Of a stretch of 64,000 nucleotides of DNA, positions 13,271 to 25,089 are shown piece by piece (the first letter of the stretch is position 1; every line of letters begins with the position of its first letter). Below the pieces are notes generated by a model, which was given only the letters and a program-made list of their open reading frames with translations, ran no database searches and was not told the DNA's origin. Origin of the DNA: Lepidodermella squamata (Eukaryota; Gastrotricha); assembly GCA_047495785.1 (NCBI GenBank), contig JBLDXI010000007.1:3782001-3846000 (forward strand), read 5' to 3'. The position numbers were made by a program, and so were the translations under genes.

Positions 13271-14317
13271 TAACAAATGTTGGTCTGGGTGGGGTCGAAT
13301 GGTGTGCAGTAAATTGACTGATGAGGCGCAAGTTTTTTGCCCCCGCGTGAAAACACCTAGTGCGATGTAATGCGGGCGGCTATCACAGGTGCTTAGTTCT
13401 GGTCCTGATTTACAACTTCTTTATCTCAACACAACGTATTGCTGGTAGTAATAGCAGTAGTAGTAGTTGTGGGGAAAAGACTGATCGTAGATAACACAGG
13501 GCTGTGTTTATTAATTGACTACTATCGCAACCACTACATGAGGATTTATTCTTCTACGTGTTTATTTGTTCGATTTTCAAGGCAACTTTTTATCTAGAAC
13601 GATTTATGAAGCAAATTTTTGCAGGCGGATAACAAGCGAGTACAGTCCATGCATAATATACAACGATTTTCCAACCTGTTATCCAAAAAATGTTGAAAAA
13701 ACTAGTCGAAAATATTATTCTTTCACTCGCGAATTTTAGAACAAATATTTGTCCGTATTTATCACGAATTTATTGTCATATTTGGAAAACAAAGATGAAT
13801 TGAGGATGAACCGAAAGAAAAAATTAAACATGACGATAACAGATTGAATCGGATAACTTGGTCGAACTAGATGATAGGACCCGAACAGAAATGTGAAATT
13901 TGTGTTTCATAGAATAACTCATCACCTTAGGTATTAAAAGAATTCATTGATGCTTCTCAAACTCTTAGCCGATCGAAAATGAAACCTGATTTTGACAGAA
14001 GCCGGGCCTCTTCTGCCTGGTCTCTAACAGCTTGTCGGTTATTTCTTCACATACTTCAATAACACGAAAATTTCTCTTGAATTGCGAATCATGGCACTGG
14101 CTCAAATTTTCATTAGTCTAGCATCTAGAATCGGTTTGACAAAATTCGATCAAAATTCACTAAAAAATAGCTTGCGTTTATTAATTTCCTTTCATTTTTA
14201 CATCGTTAGATACGGCACTTTATTCGTGAAGACAATCGATGATTTGACGTAATAAGCAACAACAATTACATTTATAGAAGAGGAAGAAATATTTTGGTTC
14301 GAAATGCGCTTTTGATT

Positions 14318-14961
14318 TCATTTGAGACTAGGTGGCACAAGACCTCCGTACATCGAATGACCAGCTTGGCCGGGTTGAGCAGCGCCTGGCCCGAGCAGCA
14401 TCTGACGCTGTTGAGCAAGCTGTTCCTGAGCAAATTGATGACGTTCGCGTTCGAGGACGACTGGCATAACAGCGACCATACTAGTTGCGGCCAAGGCCCA
14501 CGCGAAAGACCGACCGTTTTCCCATGACCAGCGAACGGCAGAAACGGATCCAGAGGCGAGCCCGATTATGAGTCGTCTAACAGATTCAGGAAACATCTCT
14601 GTCAGACCTATTAGTCGCTCTGAAAGGGTTTCGTCGATATCCTAAATGACACCAGGGTTAAGTAATGACAATAAATAAGTTATTGTAAACGAACTTCGTC
14701 GTCGTCATCATCTTCTTCTTCATCGTCATTGTTATCTTGAGTTCTGCTGAGGCCTTCAGCTGACGCTTGCATGCCTCCAGCACCACCAAGTAAGGCGAGG
14801 AGCTCATTCATCGATGGACCCTGCCCGCCCTGCTGATTTGCTGCGGCCATCAACGCTGCAGCTGCTGCCATTTGGTCCTCGTCCCCGACAACTCCATCGT
14901 CATCTTCATCGTCGTCCTCTTCATGGCCAGGCGGCGGTCGACCGAATCCTCCGGGAAACAT
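14318..14961 (-). CDS. TOMM22: Mitochondrial import receptor subunit TOM22
   Basis: Two exons, 14695-14961 and 14318-14641, encode 196 residues. TOM22 is a tail-oriented receptor of the outer-membrane TOM complex that receives precursors from TOM20/TOM70 and organises the pore. Exon 1 is strongly acidic (runs of Asp/Glu near residues 15-25 and 75-89), as expected for the cytosolic presequence-binding arm. Exon 2 opens with the family signature DETLSERLIGLTEMFPE, followed by a Trp-containing region, one membrane segment (about FAWALAATSMVAVMPVV) and the tail QLAQQRQMLLGPG, which matches the metazoan family. The middle of exon 1 is an Ala/Gly/Gln-rich insert, so it is longer than the human protein (142 residues). 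The intron donor is weak (GTTCGT), but phase and homology require this join. The ATG at 14961 is the first in frame. Confidence 0.92.
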
Positions 14962-16625
14962 GATTGAGATGGGGGCGATATAATAAAATAATGCACTATA
15001 CGTATATAAATAAATGAAAAGCAATGAAAAGCAAATTATCACTTCCATGATCAAAGGACGAAAGAGGTGGTACAAACGAACACAATTGAGACGTGGCTCT
15101 TTCTTTGGTAAAAATCAAAAGAGTGCTTCGCCAGCTGATGCACCCTCGGTGGTACGCAACACCCATTTTCATTTGACAAAAAGTGCGAGTAAGGGCCAAA
15201 ATCAGATGCCACGTATCGATTCTCGATTTGACTGAGAATCATGCGGCTCATTAATGGGCAATGACGTTTCATCGCTGGATTGGCTGCTAAATATGATTAT
15301 CTTGCTTTAATTATAGCAGCGGGTTTAGATGGCTAGCTTAAACAGAGACGCGTCTGAAAGGCAGGCACATTGCCATCGTCTATCCAATAGCAAAACATTC
15401 CTTTACCAACTGCTGGCTGCTTGAATTTGAGGTACCCAGGGTGGGAAAAATGTCTAATCCTCCCATCTACACTGGTATTAACGTCGTGGAAACTTAGTCT
15501 ACTACGAATTGAAACAAGAATAAAAGTGGTGCTTTCTAGGTCAACATTCGACTTGAAAAGGGCAAGGATCTCAAACCATAGGAAAATGCTGTCAGGTGCA
15601 CTCTGCACCTCCCGACGCCAACAGCAGCAATAATTGATTGCCGGCGGCGGTGATCGTGTCCTACTCAACGAGTTTAGAGAGCCTTAGACAAGGAACCTCG
15701 AACCTCGCGGTTCGGAGAAAGGCTAAACGCTGCCGCTTAAGCCGGGGACCCGAAGATTTGATTTGAAAAGTGTGGTGTCGTGAATTTCAAAATGTTTTCA
15801 CATATAAATTAGACAAATTATAAATTATAAAAACAAAAATATTTTTCTGAAATTCAACAGTAAGTTATAACAATTTTTATAGTTAATTTTGTTAGCGGGC
15901 TTTTCGAAATTCCACGCCGTTTCTTAGCAACAACAGCTGATTGATCACAGATCTCCGATTCAAATGGGTAGTCACTTCGGGGTGGAATATGGTGAGCTGA
16001 TTGCAGAGTTGCAACCGAGCTTGACGGAATCCTTTGCTCATGGACAGAATTTCAAAATTTGGAAGTTTCCGTCACTTGATGACATTATCAGCCCTCGGTT
16101 GGTGCTTGGAAACATTTGTTAGAGCCTCCAACCTTGGTTCCCCGCTGAAAATTTAACGCAGGCCTGATTTAATTTTAAACATTGATGTCCTTGTTAATTT
16201 AAGACGTTTTGTAAATGCTGGTTGCTGCTAGCTGTCGGAGATGGTACATGCATACTTACGCTATTATTCGTGTGAATTCTCCATTCACCAAACCAAGTTA
16301 GTGGAGTATTAGTGTCTGACTCATTTTCCTGGAGGCTGTGCATGAAAACATATTGGTGGCAATATCACTTGGATAGATACCTAGATGAAAATTCGATCTT
16401 ATCATCTCAAAGTGTAAACAGTAATCTCCGAAAGAAGATATGTTACAATGAAATCAAACACACTGAGACTTCATTGTTTTATCGTTTATTTTTTACGATC
16501 TCTTCAGAATAGTTCAGCAAGGCACATTAGAAGAGGATACCGAACTTTACAAAGTAATATAAGGATTGAATATGCAATGAGATCACTGGAAATCACTCAG
16601 CAGCAAGTTGAAACAAAATAAAAAC
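14962..16625. other. Intergenic, with unresolved open frames
   Basis: This lies between the TOM22 start and the anoctamin stop. The part at 15330-15720 is GC-richer and has open frames on both strands (minus 15333-15668, plus 15421-15633), but neither encodes anything I recognise and both begin without a convincing ATG. It may be a decayed transposon or a lost exon. The part at 15720-16620 is AT-rich, and nothing further is seen in it. Confidence 0.4.
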
Positions 16626-19600
16626 TTATGAGTAAAGAATAGTTGCTGGTTGTTTAGTAACCGGCGGCTGCGCAGGTGCTGCCTCTTCAATATCATTGGC
16701 TCGCAGCAGTGCGTCTTCGTGAATTTTCTGCTCATGGCGCTGAAGCAATCGAACTCGCTCTGGCCTTTGCGGAATCATATGCGAAATTAGCCAACACAGG
16801 ATCCAAACAATGACAATAAACGCCAGAGCAAAAGCCAGCCTGATAACCAATATTTCCCAATGGGTCGCCTTGTAACCATAGGCGTTTTCTGACCATGGCG
16901 GTTCAAAAAATCCACGGTAGCTGTTTAAAAGTATGACATTTTCTTTATGTTAAATGACAAAAGTGTCTAACAATTCCAAATATTGGCACCTTGCTTATTT
17001 TAATATCAAGAATAACTTACTAGCAATAAGGTATCGACTTATTGTTGAAATTATTCGAATCCTGTAGGCCGAAACCGCCAAGGCCTGGTAGGTCCACAAT
17101 GCCGCGATTAACGCATTCCTTATCGAGTTTGAACTTGGAAATAGATTGCAGAGAAGTGACGTTGCTAGCCATGACTGATAGACCAAAGGCAAACGCATTC
17201 GATTTAAACGTTGTCGCGTTTAGTGAATCTGGCGCTAAGATGCGCTCGTTGCGGAACAGCAGAAAATAAGCGATTTGCGTAACATTTTCTGACGTGAATG
17301 CGATTATCAACGCCTAATGAACAATATATGAATTTGTACAGGTGTTTACGCCAGTGCTTACGTTAGATAGGATTGAGACCCAAATCAGGCATTTGATTAT
17401 TTCAGCCCAAATACCAATACCATCAACCATTGCGGCGACCGGGCGGCGATAGCTCGTAACCAATTTATAAGCATCCATTCGAATTTCGAGAACGTTGTTC
17501 AGTAAAGCGAAAATTGGCGATAATGGGAAACAGACACCGAATAGGGTGACAAAGCCAAATTGCAAAACTATAAAAATAATCAACCAACATGAAAGATTTT
17601 GAACCCGCAAATTTTTCAAATTTCTTTCCAAACATTTTCCTACTGGACTAGCTGCCCCGGAAAATAAAGAGAGAGAGAGAGAGTTCGAAATACTTTGAAT
17701 TACGAATTGTTAGAAAAATTGTCTTGATTAAATTTCTAGTCGCTCACCCATTTCGAGGTATTCTTGGAGAATTCCCGATTGTGTATAGTCGACCAGGTAG
17801 AAATCCGCCTCCCATCGGGGAACTGCCTCATGGTCATCGCCACGCGGCGATACAGCATTGGCTTTTGCTGACAACACCTTGCTGCTCGCAACTTTCTTCT
17901 TGGCCTCTTTCGCCTGTTTCTTGTGAAACAGGCCGCGTAACTTGTGGCGCTTTTTCAATAGAAACGGAATCGCTATCTCCATGACATGCGAAACGAGTTG
18001 CCGGCCGACCATGACGATGGCGAGCTGAAGGCTCAAATCAGCCATGCAACCGGCCGGGTCACACTCGTCTGAAATGTAGCCCATAAATGTCTTCAATCCA
18101 GGCGGCATGCCATTCAAAGCTTGAAACGTCTGAAAACGGCCGCGCAAGAAGGCTGTGTAGAAAATCGTTCCGTAGCAATTCGCGAATTGAAAAATAAACA
18201 TTTTGATCGTGAAGCTATCGTCGAAATTGCTCTGCGTCCTCGGCCGTTCCCATTCCGTCAGTTTAAAAGCTAGCCATTCGTAGAAATACGTCAGAATGAG
18301 AATGACTATCAAATTTATGATGGCAGCTGATAGTGAAATCAAAATTCGGCCGTATTTATCGAGAAAGTCCGATTCGACCGAAGTCGTGAATAGTGCGGCA
18401 TTTAAAACCGTCCGATAAATCACAATGCTGAGCATTGTACCAATAACAACAACAATCTGCGTGGAATTTGAAAAATAGGATTTCTCTGCTATAATTTCGT
18501 TGTACTTACAAGTACGGCGATGATGCTCCATGAAAACAGGCCTCGTAAAATTCGAAATAGCAGCGGCTCGTAAGGCTCAGGTTGGCCTGAAAGTGGGTCG
18601 ACTTTGATCCGCGATGCCATGGCTTCAAATTCAGGTCGAGGCGGTTCCTAAACAAATATTTTTTAACGTGAGCTGAAAATTCTAAACATTTGAAACCTTA
18701 CCCTTTCTTCGTAGTCGTAAATGTCCCATTCGTAACGAAGTTCCAGCTCGCGCCTGTTCCAAAGCTGCATGAAAACCGTGCCCCATACCGTAATGCAAAT
18801 AGCATAGCCAATGGTCGATATCTGAAAAAATTTAGAAGTAAATCATGAAATTTCACTTGAGAATGTGACAATTATCAGAGACTTCCCGACAAAATTCTCG
18901 TCATTTTTGAATTTTCCACAAGATGAATTCATCTTTCATTCGGATTCTAGACCTTTTTAGATTTCAAGGTTCCCTTTTGACTTCGGGGATGGAATTTGTC
19001 TCAATTTCTAACTTACATTGTCGCACAAATGTGAATAGATAGCGCTGATGCAGGACGTGTGTAAAAACCAGAATCCACAGCCTTCAGGGCATAGCGGACA
19101 CATGACGACACAGCCAAAGCGGTCTGTATTGCAGACTTCATTCACCGTTTCATCTGTACGCGAGCTGATCGCGCCGTACAGGCAAACGACAAAGCCGATG
19201 AAGGCCAGGTAGAAGAGCGCCTTTGTGTAGTCACCCAGCCAGGCAAAGTACATGGCCACTTTTTCGCCGAAATAATCGCGAACTGCGTCCAACGGCTGGT
19301 GCTTGCAAATTTGCGAAAATGAAGCCCAGTATCGGTACAGCAAATAGCGATCATGCGGCCGTCGCTCTGCATCCGCAGCCTTATCCTCGAAAATTGAAAA
19401 ATGAATGAAAAATTATTAGTCAAGATTCGAAAACCATTCGAAAATTCGGAAATATTCCACCAATGAAAAAAATCAATCAAATGAGTTTTTCGATAATAGA
19501 TAATCGAGTCATTGAAAAAATGAGAAATCGATTATGCATTTCTTCGGCTAAAAAATATTTTGGACAAATTTCTAAAAATGTCTCCAAATATATATAATAT

Positions 19601-20952
19601 ATATATTTGGAGACATTTTTAGAAATTTATATTATTATAAATTGCTGCCTATTAATAATCCAGAATACCAAAATATATCATGCTGCCAAACTTTCCGAAA
19701 AATCGAAAAAATCTAGCTAATGAATTTTCCGATGACCGATAATCAAAGCATCACAAGGATTGACATTCAAATTTAAATTTTCAAAAAAATAATGATTTTA
19801 ATGAATCTAATCGAATCAAACTTTGCAAATTTTACCTCTTGACCGGCATTATTATGCTTTCCGCCGGCCTCAATTATGACGTCTTTTTTCGATTTTACCA
19901 TATGACTAGCCGGTCCATCGTGTATAGGATAAGCTGACGAGTAAATTTCTTTCGCCAACAAGCGATGAATGCCGAAATCAAGGTGGCCAGTTCCGTAAGT
20001 ACATTCCGATAGGATGTACCAAACAATGCGACTTCGCTGCGAATCGGAGAAAAATGTATCCTTATCGTTGATGCGGAACAACGCGACGTAAGGCCGGCTG
20101 AACGGGGCCGAGAAATAATCCAAGCTATCAGGTATAGCATTGTGGTCGTAGGATAGGCACGTCGAGCAGCATGCATTGTCAGAACTTGCAAATTCGGCGG
20201 CAAAAGCAGCCGATTCGGTGGTTTCGCCGAAATACTGTCAAACACACAAAAATAAACATTAAAAATTAAATTATATTTTTTCTTTCAATTTTAATTCTTC
20301 CACATTTCAAAAAAAATTTTGTTCGAAATTCGCGATTCCTATTCATTTTTTCAATTTTAACAGCGGAAAAAATATTGTTTAGTCTAACACCGGATATTGT
20401 AACCCTACTGTACCTGCGTAAATCAAATTAAAACCGATTTTTTTTCATTACCTCAACCGGCATGCGAATCCGCAGAACTTCAGCGTATTTACTCAGCGCT
20501 TGCCATGTCGCGTGGACTTTGACGAAGGCAACTTTCTCGTCGCCGCCACCCGGATCCTGCGCCGATAGAAAAACTTTAAAATAAACAAAAAAAGACGCAA
20601 AGCAAACATTGCAGATTTCGATTTCGAGATGCAGGCCTTCGCGGATCAGGCTTTCGTGGAAGGCGCGTCGAATCGCGGCCTCCTCGCGGTTTTTCTCGGC
20701 CCCATTGCCCAATTTTTCGTAGGTTAGAACGAAATCAATTCGACGCTTGCCATCGCGGAAAAAAACGCCTCGATCATCATTGTCGCGAGTATCGTACTAT
20801 CGAAAAAAATTGGAAAAACAATATTTTTCAAAATAAAATACCACGTAAAAGAAATTCATAATAATTAGAGTAATTTCGATGGAAAAACTTACCACGGCTA
20901 TGCTTTCGGGTTCCTTCTTCCGCTCCTTTTTCACTTTTCTAGCATCGCCCAT
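16626..20952 (-). CDS. Anoctamin (TMEM16 family)
   Basis: Eleven exons: 20893-20952, 20608-20796, 20452-20556, 19836-20234, 19017-19385, 18702-18821, 18510-18647, 17748-18456, 17362-17567, 17021-17313 and 16626-16920. They give 960 residues, and every junction is in phase. TMEM16 proteins are dimeric membrane proteins acting as Ca2+-gated chloride channels or lipid scramblases. Visible family marks are FFRDGKRRIDFVLTYEK in the cytosolic N-terminal dimerisation domain, FSDSQRSRIVWYIL, the DYFGEKVAMYFAWLG entry to the membrane domain, a cysteine-rich first loop, RPRTQSNFDDSFTIKMFIFQF, EYLEM, and LLNNVLEIRMDAYKLVTSYRRP in the calcium-site region. The segment after this reads VDGIGIW where many relatives have AKDIGIW, moving the acidic residue by one. 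The intron 2 donor is unusual (GTTTGC). The subfamily is not resolved. The exon 5 acceptor could be at 19385 or two codons later. Confidence 0.93.
17668..17683. repeat. (GA)n microsatellite in anoctamin intron
   Basis: A short perfect GA run lies in the intron between the eighth and ninth anoctamin exons. No function is apparent. Confidence 0.8.
19566..19628. repeat. Perfect 63-bp palindrome in anoctamin intron 4
   Basis: Two 31-nt arms (starting AAATTTCTAAAAATGTCTCC) are exact reverse complements around a single central A, with a TA-rich centre. It lies inside the 450-nt intron between exons 4 and 5. It would extrude a long hairpin in DNA or RNA. No target duplication was seen. It could be a tiny MITE or a recent inverted duplication. 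Confidence 0.85.
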
Positions 20953-21133
20953 AATTCAGGCTGAAAAATGGATAAATTGACGATCCAAAGTATGAGATGG
21001 AAGCTTATCCTCACCTTTCAGGGTCAAATAGCGAAACTGCGGCAAAATGTGATCAGCTAGACATCACATTTGCGAATTACTGCCTAAAAACCTAAAAAAC
21101 TGCAAAAATCCGTAACTCGAAAAAAAGAGAAAA
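20953..21133. other. Region upstream of the anoctamin start
   Basis: Short AT-rich stretch upstream of the anoctamin ATG. The minus strand carries a TTTTTCAG tract 9-15 nt before the start codon. This could be a splice acceptor for an untranslated first exon or a trans-splice acceptor. Otherwise nothing is seen. Confidence 0.3.
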
Positions 21134-21586
21134 TTATATTAAGGTGGACTTTTTAGAACTGATTAATATTTTCGAAGCTTGGTATTTGCTATATTTTTGA
21201 TGGATCAACTTTCTTAGAGAAATTTGCGTGGGAAACGGGGGCCATTTACACCTAATGATTTTATTCAGCCATTTTAATGTAAAATGTGGTAAGTATATAA
21301 AAACTGTAAAGCTTTGCGAAAACTGCATTGATTTGGAGAAACAAAAATCCGCCACCTTCGCAACTGCGATGGAATGTTTACTCTGAGTGGCATCAGCAAA
21401 CAAAACACTTGTTCTTCCGCGTAATAAAATCGGAATCATATAACACACTCGCGATGGCAATATATTGATCTCAAGTTTTGTGTACCTAATTGATCCAGCT
21501 TCTTTTTTCAGCCGAACTCGAAATAAATTCCGCAAATTTTGATCTGAACTCATGACAGACCAGCTTTTGTCATCTGCATTTTCCAC
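21134..21586 (-). CDS. Hypothetical ORF of unknown function
   Basis: An open frame of about 150 codons lies between the anoctamin and glycosyltransferase genes on the same strand. The first ATG codon in frame is at Met12 (before SSDQNLRNLF), so it would either start there or be a 3' exon joined to an upstream exon through the acceptor-like GAAAATGCAG. The product is basic and hydrophobic in its second half, with no domain I recognise. The frame is long for this AT-rich background, but a chance frame or 3'-UTR shadow of the neighbouring gene cannot be excluded. Confidence 0.25.
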   Translation of the reverse strand: MENADDKSWSVMSSDQNLRNLFRVRLKKEAGSIRYTKLEINILPSRVCYMIPILLRGRTSVLFADATQSKHSIAVAKVADFCFSKSMQFSQSFTVFIYLPHFTLKWLNKIIRCKWPPFPTQISLRKLIHQKYSKYQASKILISSKKSTLI

Positions 21587-21946
21587 AATTTAAATGATAA
21601 TTACTCATTCAAATGACCTGCAAGTATGTTCACAAATTCTTTACTGCAATATTTTATCAGAAAATCGTTTTTTTATTTCAAACTTTTTTGCAAGGCAAGA
21701 CAATTCTCACTTGTCAATCTCTCCTTTCATGGTGACAACAAAAAGAATAAAACCATAGTTATGTGAGGCAAAATTTAACAACAAAACTTGAGGGAGCGTA
21801 ATGAAAGCTTTTGATTTTTTCTGCTTTGGTGTCCGTATCAAAGAAAAACAACAGTTTTTTAAACCAATCGACATTAATCAAGGCAACAAAAATAGTTTGT
21901 AGCAAGCTGAAAGGCGTAGAAAAGTATTGCTGAGCGTTGTTTTTCT

Positions 21947-23219
21947 TCATTTTCCAGAATTGAAGACTGATGACGTAATCTCTTTCTCGTTAACTTCTAC
22001 AGTTACGAAAGTATGAGTTGGCAGCAATTGAATATCTAGGCGTTTATAAATTAGGCTATTGATGCCATCTAAATTCATGCGATCTATGGTGTTTTTGAGT
22101 AGCCAGTATCGCCGGTCGTTTGCTGCATTTGATTTTTCGTGATCATGCTTCCACATTTTGTAACGCATGATGTTGCGATCATATCGGGTAATTTCAAACT
22201 TCTTATGCGTTAAACGGCTGTACATATCGTCATCTTCACCGCCCCAGCCAAAATATCTACAAAAATCGAATGACCACTCAATACGAAAGCTGAACTTTTA
22301 ATACAACTTACAAATTAGAAAACCCATTAACCATCTCGAAAATTCGCCGCGGAACGCTTGATATGCCTCCGAAAATTTCCACATAAGGTATTTTGTAGCT
22401 AAACTAAACGATAAAACTTGTGAAACAAAATCATAACAGAAGAAAGCCAAGTACCTTGTCAATGTAGCCAGACATATGCCTAGGACCCTCAGCACAACCA
22501 TATGGAGCTTTATCATTCTCTAGAAATAAATCCACGTCCTGAAAATACAAATAAATAAATTCAGAATAAATCGAATCAAGCCAAATTACATGAAAGACAA
22601 AGCAATCCCACTGCTTGAACTGCATAGATTCGTTGTAGCCAATGTTCATAAGCAAAGCTCGATTGAACTTGTTATCGCCGCTTTGATTAATTATAAAAAT
22701 CCCGTATTCTAACAGCTGTCTTTGAAGTATAGGATGCATGTGATGTAGGAAGGCGCGGAGTTGAACTTCGCGGTTGCGATAAGGTACTATTATGGCGACC
22801 TTCCATTTAGGCTGGCAGTGCTTTGGCTTGAAAAAACCACCGGGTTCCAAATTAGGATTGAGCTTGGCGATTTCTTCAAATTCCGGGTCTTCAAATGTTA
22901 CAGCCAAAGGCCCCACAAGTTTCTCGCCATCCGGGCAAATCGCCTGGCTTGACGATTCGTTTTTAATTGACTTGGGTGTAACCCGAACGGTTTTAAGAGA
23001 ACTTTTGAGGGATTGAGATGTCGTGGTAATATGCTCTTTAGTTCGTGAGGTCAGAGTAGTTTTGAGCCATGGAGTCCCTTGGATTTCATCAGATAAAAGG
23101 ATTGGTTTGCTCGACGAAAACCTGCGAGGGCTAGATTGAACATATATGAAGCAGATCGTAAAACCAGCGATGCATATCAGCAGCAGAAGAACTGTCAGCT
23201 TGAATTGTTGAGGCAGCAT
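21947..23219 (-). CDS. Beta-1,4-galactosyltransferase family enzyme (possibly beta-1,4-GalNAc transferase)
   Basis: Four exons, 22590-23219, 22455-22538, 22312-22403 and 21947-22256, encode 371 residues. The protein is a Golgi type II membrane enzyme: a short cytosolic tail, one signal anchor (about residues 8-27), a Ser/Thr-rich stem to about residue 90, then the catalytic domain. Family motifs in order are VAIIVPYRNRE (acceptor-independent UDP-sugar binding), the metal-binding DVD after FVFH, FGGISS, and GWGGEDDD. The reaction is transfer of Gal or GalNAc from a UDP-sugar to terminal GlcNAc in beta-1,4 linkage. The residue before FGG is Ile248; vertebrate galactosyltransferase 1 has Tyr there, and Ile or Leu is associated with GalNAc transfer in invertebrate relatives. 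Donor preference is therefore inferred to be GalNAc. The ATG at 23219 starts directly before the anchor. Confidence 0.93.
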
Positions 23220-24177
23220 AATTCATCAAGAAAATGTCATGAACACTTTAAATTTTATCATTTAAACGACCTCAAATCATCTATACAACAGAAGGGTGTA
23301 TAAGGATATATAAGGAATGTATGTAAAAGAAGCCTTGAGGGGGAAGTGTCTTGAGGATGAAAGAAATGCATATCAGGAATGCCGCAACATCTCTTGAGAC
23401 ATCTCTCCTCTCTCGTTACGCTTTACGTTTACACGTAATAGTGGGTAACGAACCTGAAGTATTAACGTCAATTGTTACTGGAGCCAAGCACCGCTAAACA
23501 AAATAAGTACATGTCAAGCTTTGCATTTGCACTTAGGAAAAACACGAAACACGAAATGACAACAGTTAAGCGGATCTGTTCCAAAGCTTGAATAAAAGTA
23601 TCACAATTAAGCAGACAATGAGTATGAACACAAGGACGCATACGTCTCAGCGTGATACCAAGAGATGCCACGCAAGAACTTAGCTACAATGAGGTATATA
23701 TGCCGTAGACTCGCACACTGCAAACCAAAGTGAGCCGCGCCCACTTTCAAAAAAGACGCTTGGATACTTCTTTGACATTTTTCTCACTATTTAGCGAGAA
23801 TTTCGCAATATTGTATATTCCATGGTAGTCAGCAACATTCCAGCTACAAAATAAAAATAATTTGTAATAAATAACGTCGAAATCAAATTCTTCTCGAAAA
23901 AGGAATCAGCTGTTTCTAGGGCACACGCGTGTTAGTTTGCACGGTTTGGTTCGGCGAATGCAATGCGGAATGTAGCTTGGAATCCGGGCAATTCTTGGCC
24001 AGAGAGCTGCATACATCTGGCCTCCCCCTGGCTGGATGCTTCTCGATTGCATTTCCAGTTTCTGCATTGCAAGCCATTGAAGTATACTTTTAGCTATGAA
24101 GTTGAAATGGTGTAGTACATCAGTTCTTAATAACATTGCAGACTTTTTGTAGATTCGGAGTAAATTTTAAACTAAGT
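23220..24177. promoter_or_regulatory. Divergent intergenic region, glycosyltransferase and EXOSC3
   Basis: This 958-bp region separates two genes transcribed away from each other, so it should hold both promoters. No TATA box or other core element can be assigned with confidence. A short minus-strand frame at 23906-24136 lacks coding character. Around 24000 the sequence is slightly GC-richer. Confidence 0.4.
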
Positions 24178-25089
24178 ATGTCTGATGTCGGTTCTTTGTT
24201 GGGGAAGCCGGTAATTCCAGGCGATGTTTTTTCAGCACCATGCCAGAATTCAGACATTTCTAAGTGAGTTGCTATTTGTCGTTGTTGTTCACACTATTCA
24301 TGACTTTGATATTCTTACAGACCTGTTACTGTCGGGCCAGGTCTTGAGTTTATCTCAATCGAAAAAAATATCGATGAAAACGCTGAAAAAGAAGGTATCT
24401 GTACCTATCGGGTTCAATCAGCCGGTGTTCTAAATCGAAGCATAGATAACGAAGATTTATTCTTTGTAAATTCTGCTTCTTCTCCTCAAGTAAATATTTT
24501 GTTTAGATGTATCTGTTTGTATATAATTTGTTACTTATTACAGTATGAGCCTAATGTTGGCGATTACGTTGTCGGTTTAATTGCTGGGAAAAGTGCCGAT
24601 TACTACCGAGTTGCGATCCGGTCGCGTGAATTGGCCTTCCTGGGCCAGTTATCTTTCGAAGGAGCTACTAAAAAGAACAGACCAGATGTTCAAATCGGCG
24701 ATGTAGTGTACGCCAGAGTCACGGCGGTTGCTCCAGGAGTTGCCGGTCGCCAAGCAGAGCTCATCTGCTACAATCCTGATACAGACAAAGCCGAGGGTAT
24801 GGGAGTGCTTAAAAAAGACAACTCTCTCGCTTTCTCCCTGAAAAACAACCAACAAATTCAGCGGCTAGTTGCGAAAAACAACAAATTAGTACGTGAAATA
24901 GGGAAACGAATTCCATTTGAGGGTGCTTACGGTTACAACGGCATGTTCTGGGTGCGTTCTCGTTCAGTTCGCGAGTCGATTTTGGTCTCAAATCTGCTCC
25001 AAGCTTTGAGCAGTTACGAGGGCCGAGAAAAAGAGTGGGCTAATCGCTTGATCGACGCAGCTATGAATCGTTTAGCCGGATTTTCTTAA
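24178..25089 (+). CDS. EXOSC3: RNA exosome cap subunit RRP40 (EXOSC3)
   Basis: Three exons, 24178-24263, 24321-24489 and 24544-25089, encode 266 residues. EXOSC3 is one of three S1/KH cap proteins of the nuclear and cytoplasmic RNA exosome, guiding RNA into the barrel for 3'-5' decay and rRNA processing. The N-terminal domain contains VTVGPGLEF. The S1-like domain starts near YEPNVGDYVVGLIAGKSADYY and includes LSFEGATKKNRPDVQIGDVVYARV, which is the most recognisable family block. The KH-like part shows GKRIPFEGAYGYNGMFWVRS. The start at 24178 is the only in-frame ATG before the conserved part. The stop is followed 56 nt later by the next gene's ATG, and no AATAAA is seen between them, which suggests co-transcription. 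Confidence 0.93.

Larger units (their letters stand above)
5441..14317. other. 8.9-kb intergenic stretch without a convincing gene
   Basis: No open frame here has family-like content. Background sequence is AT-rich, broken by GC-richer islands of roughly 100-600 bp around 6560-6760, 7980-8290, 9540-9800, 11030-11700 and 12770-13540. These contain short palindromes, trinucleotide runs (GTT, CAA, TAG) and CTCA runs. Three diverged copies of a dispersed repeat lie here and are listed separately. Because the PH-domain gene starts at 5440 on the minus strand, this is its upstream region, and the islands could be regulatory or hold untranslated first exons. That is inference from position and composition only. 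Confidence 0.5.

Noticed and set aside
15333-15668. 111-codon minus-strand frame between TOM22 and anoctamin
   Set aside because: No recognisable domain, overlapping open frame on the other strand, no proper start; kept only as a note in the intergenic entry.
16312-16512. 66-codon plus-strand frame
   Set aside because: No coding character beyond length; near the anoctamin 3' end on the opposite strand.
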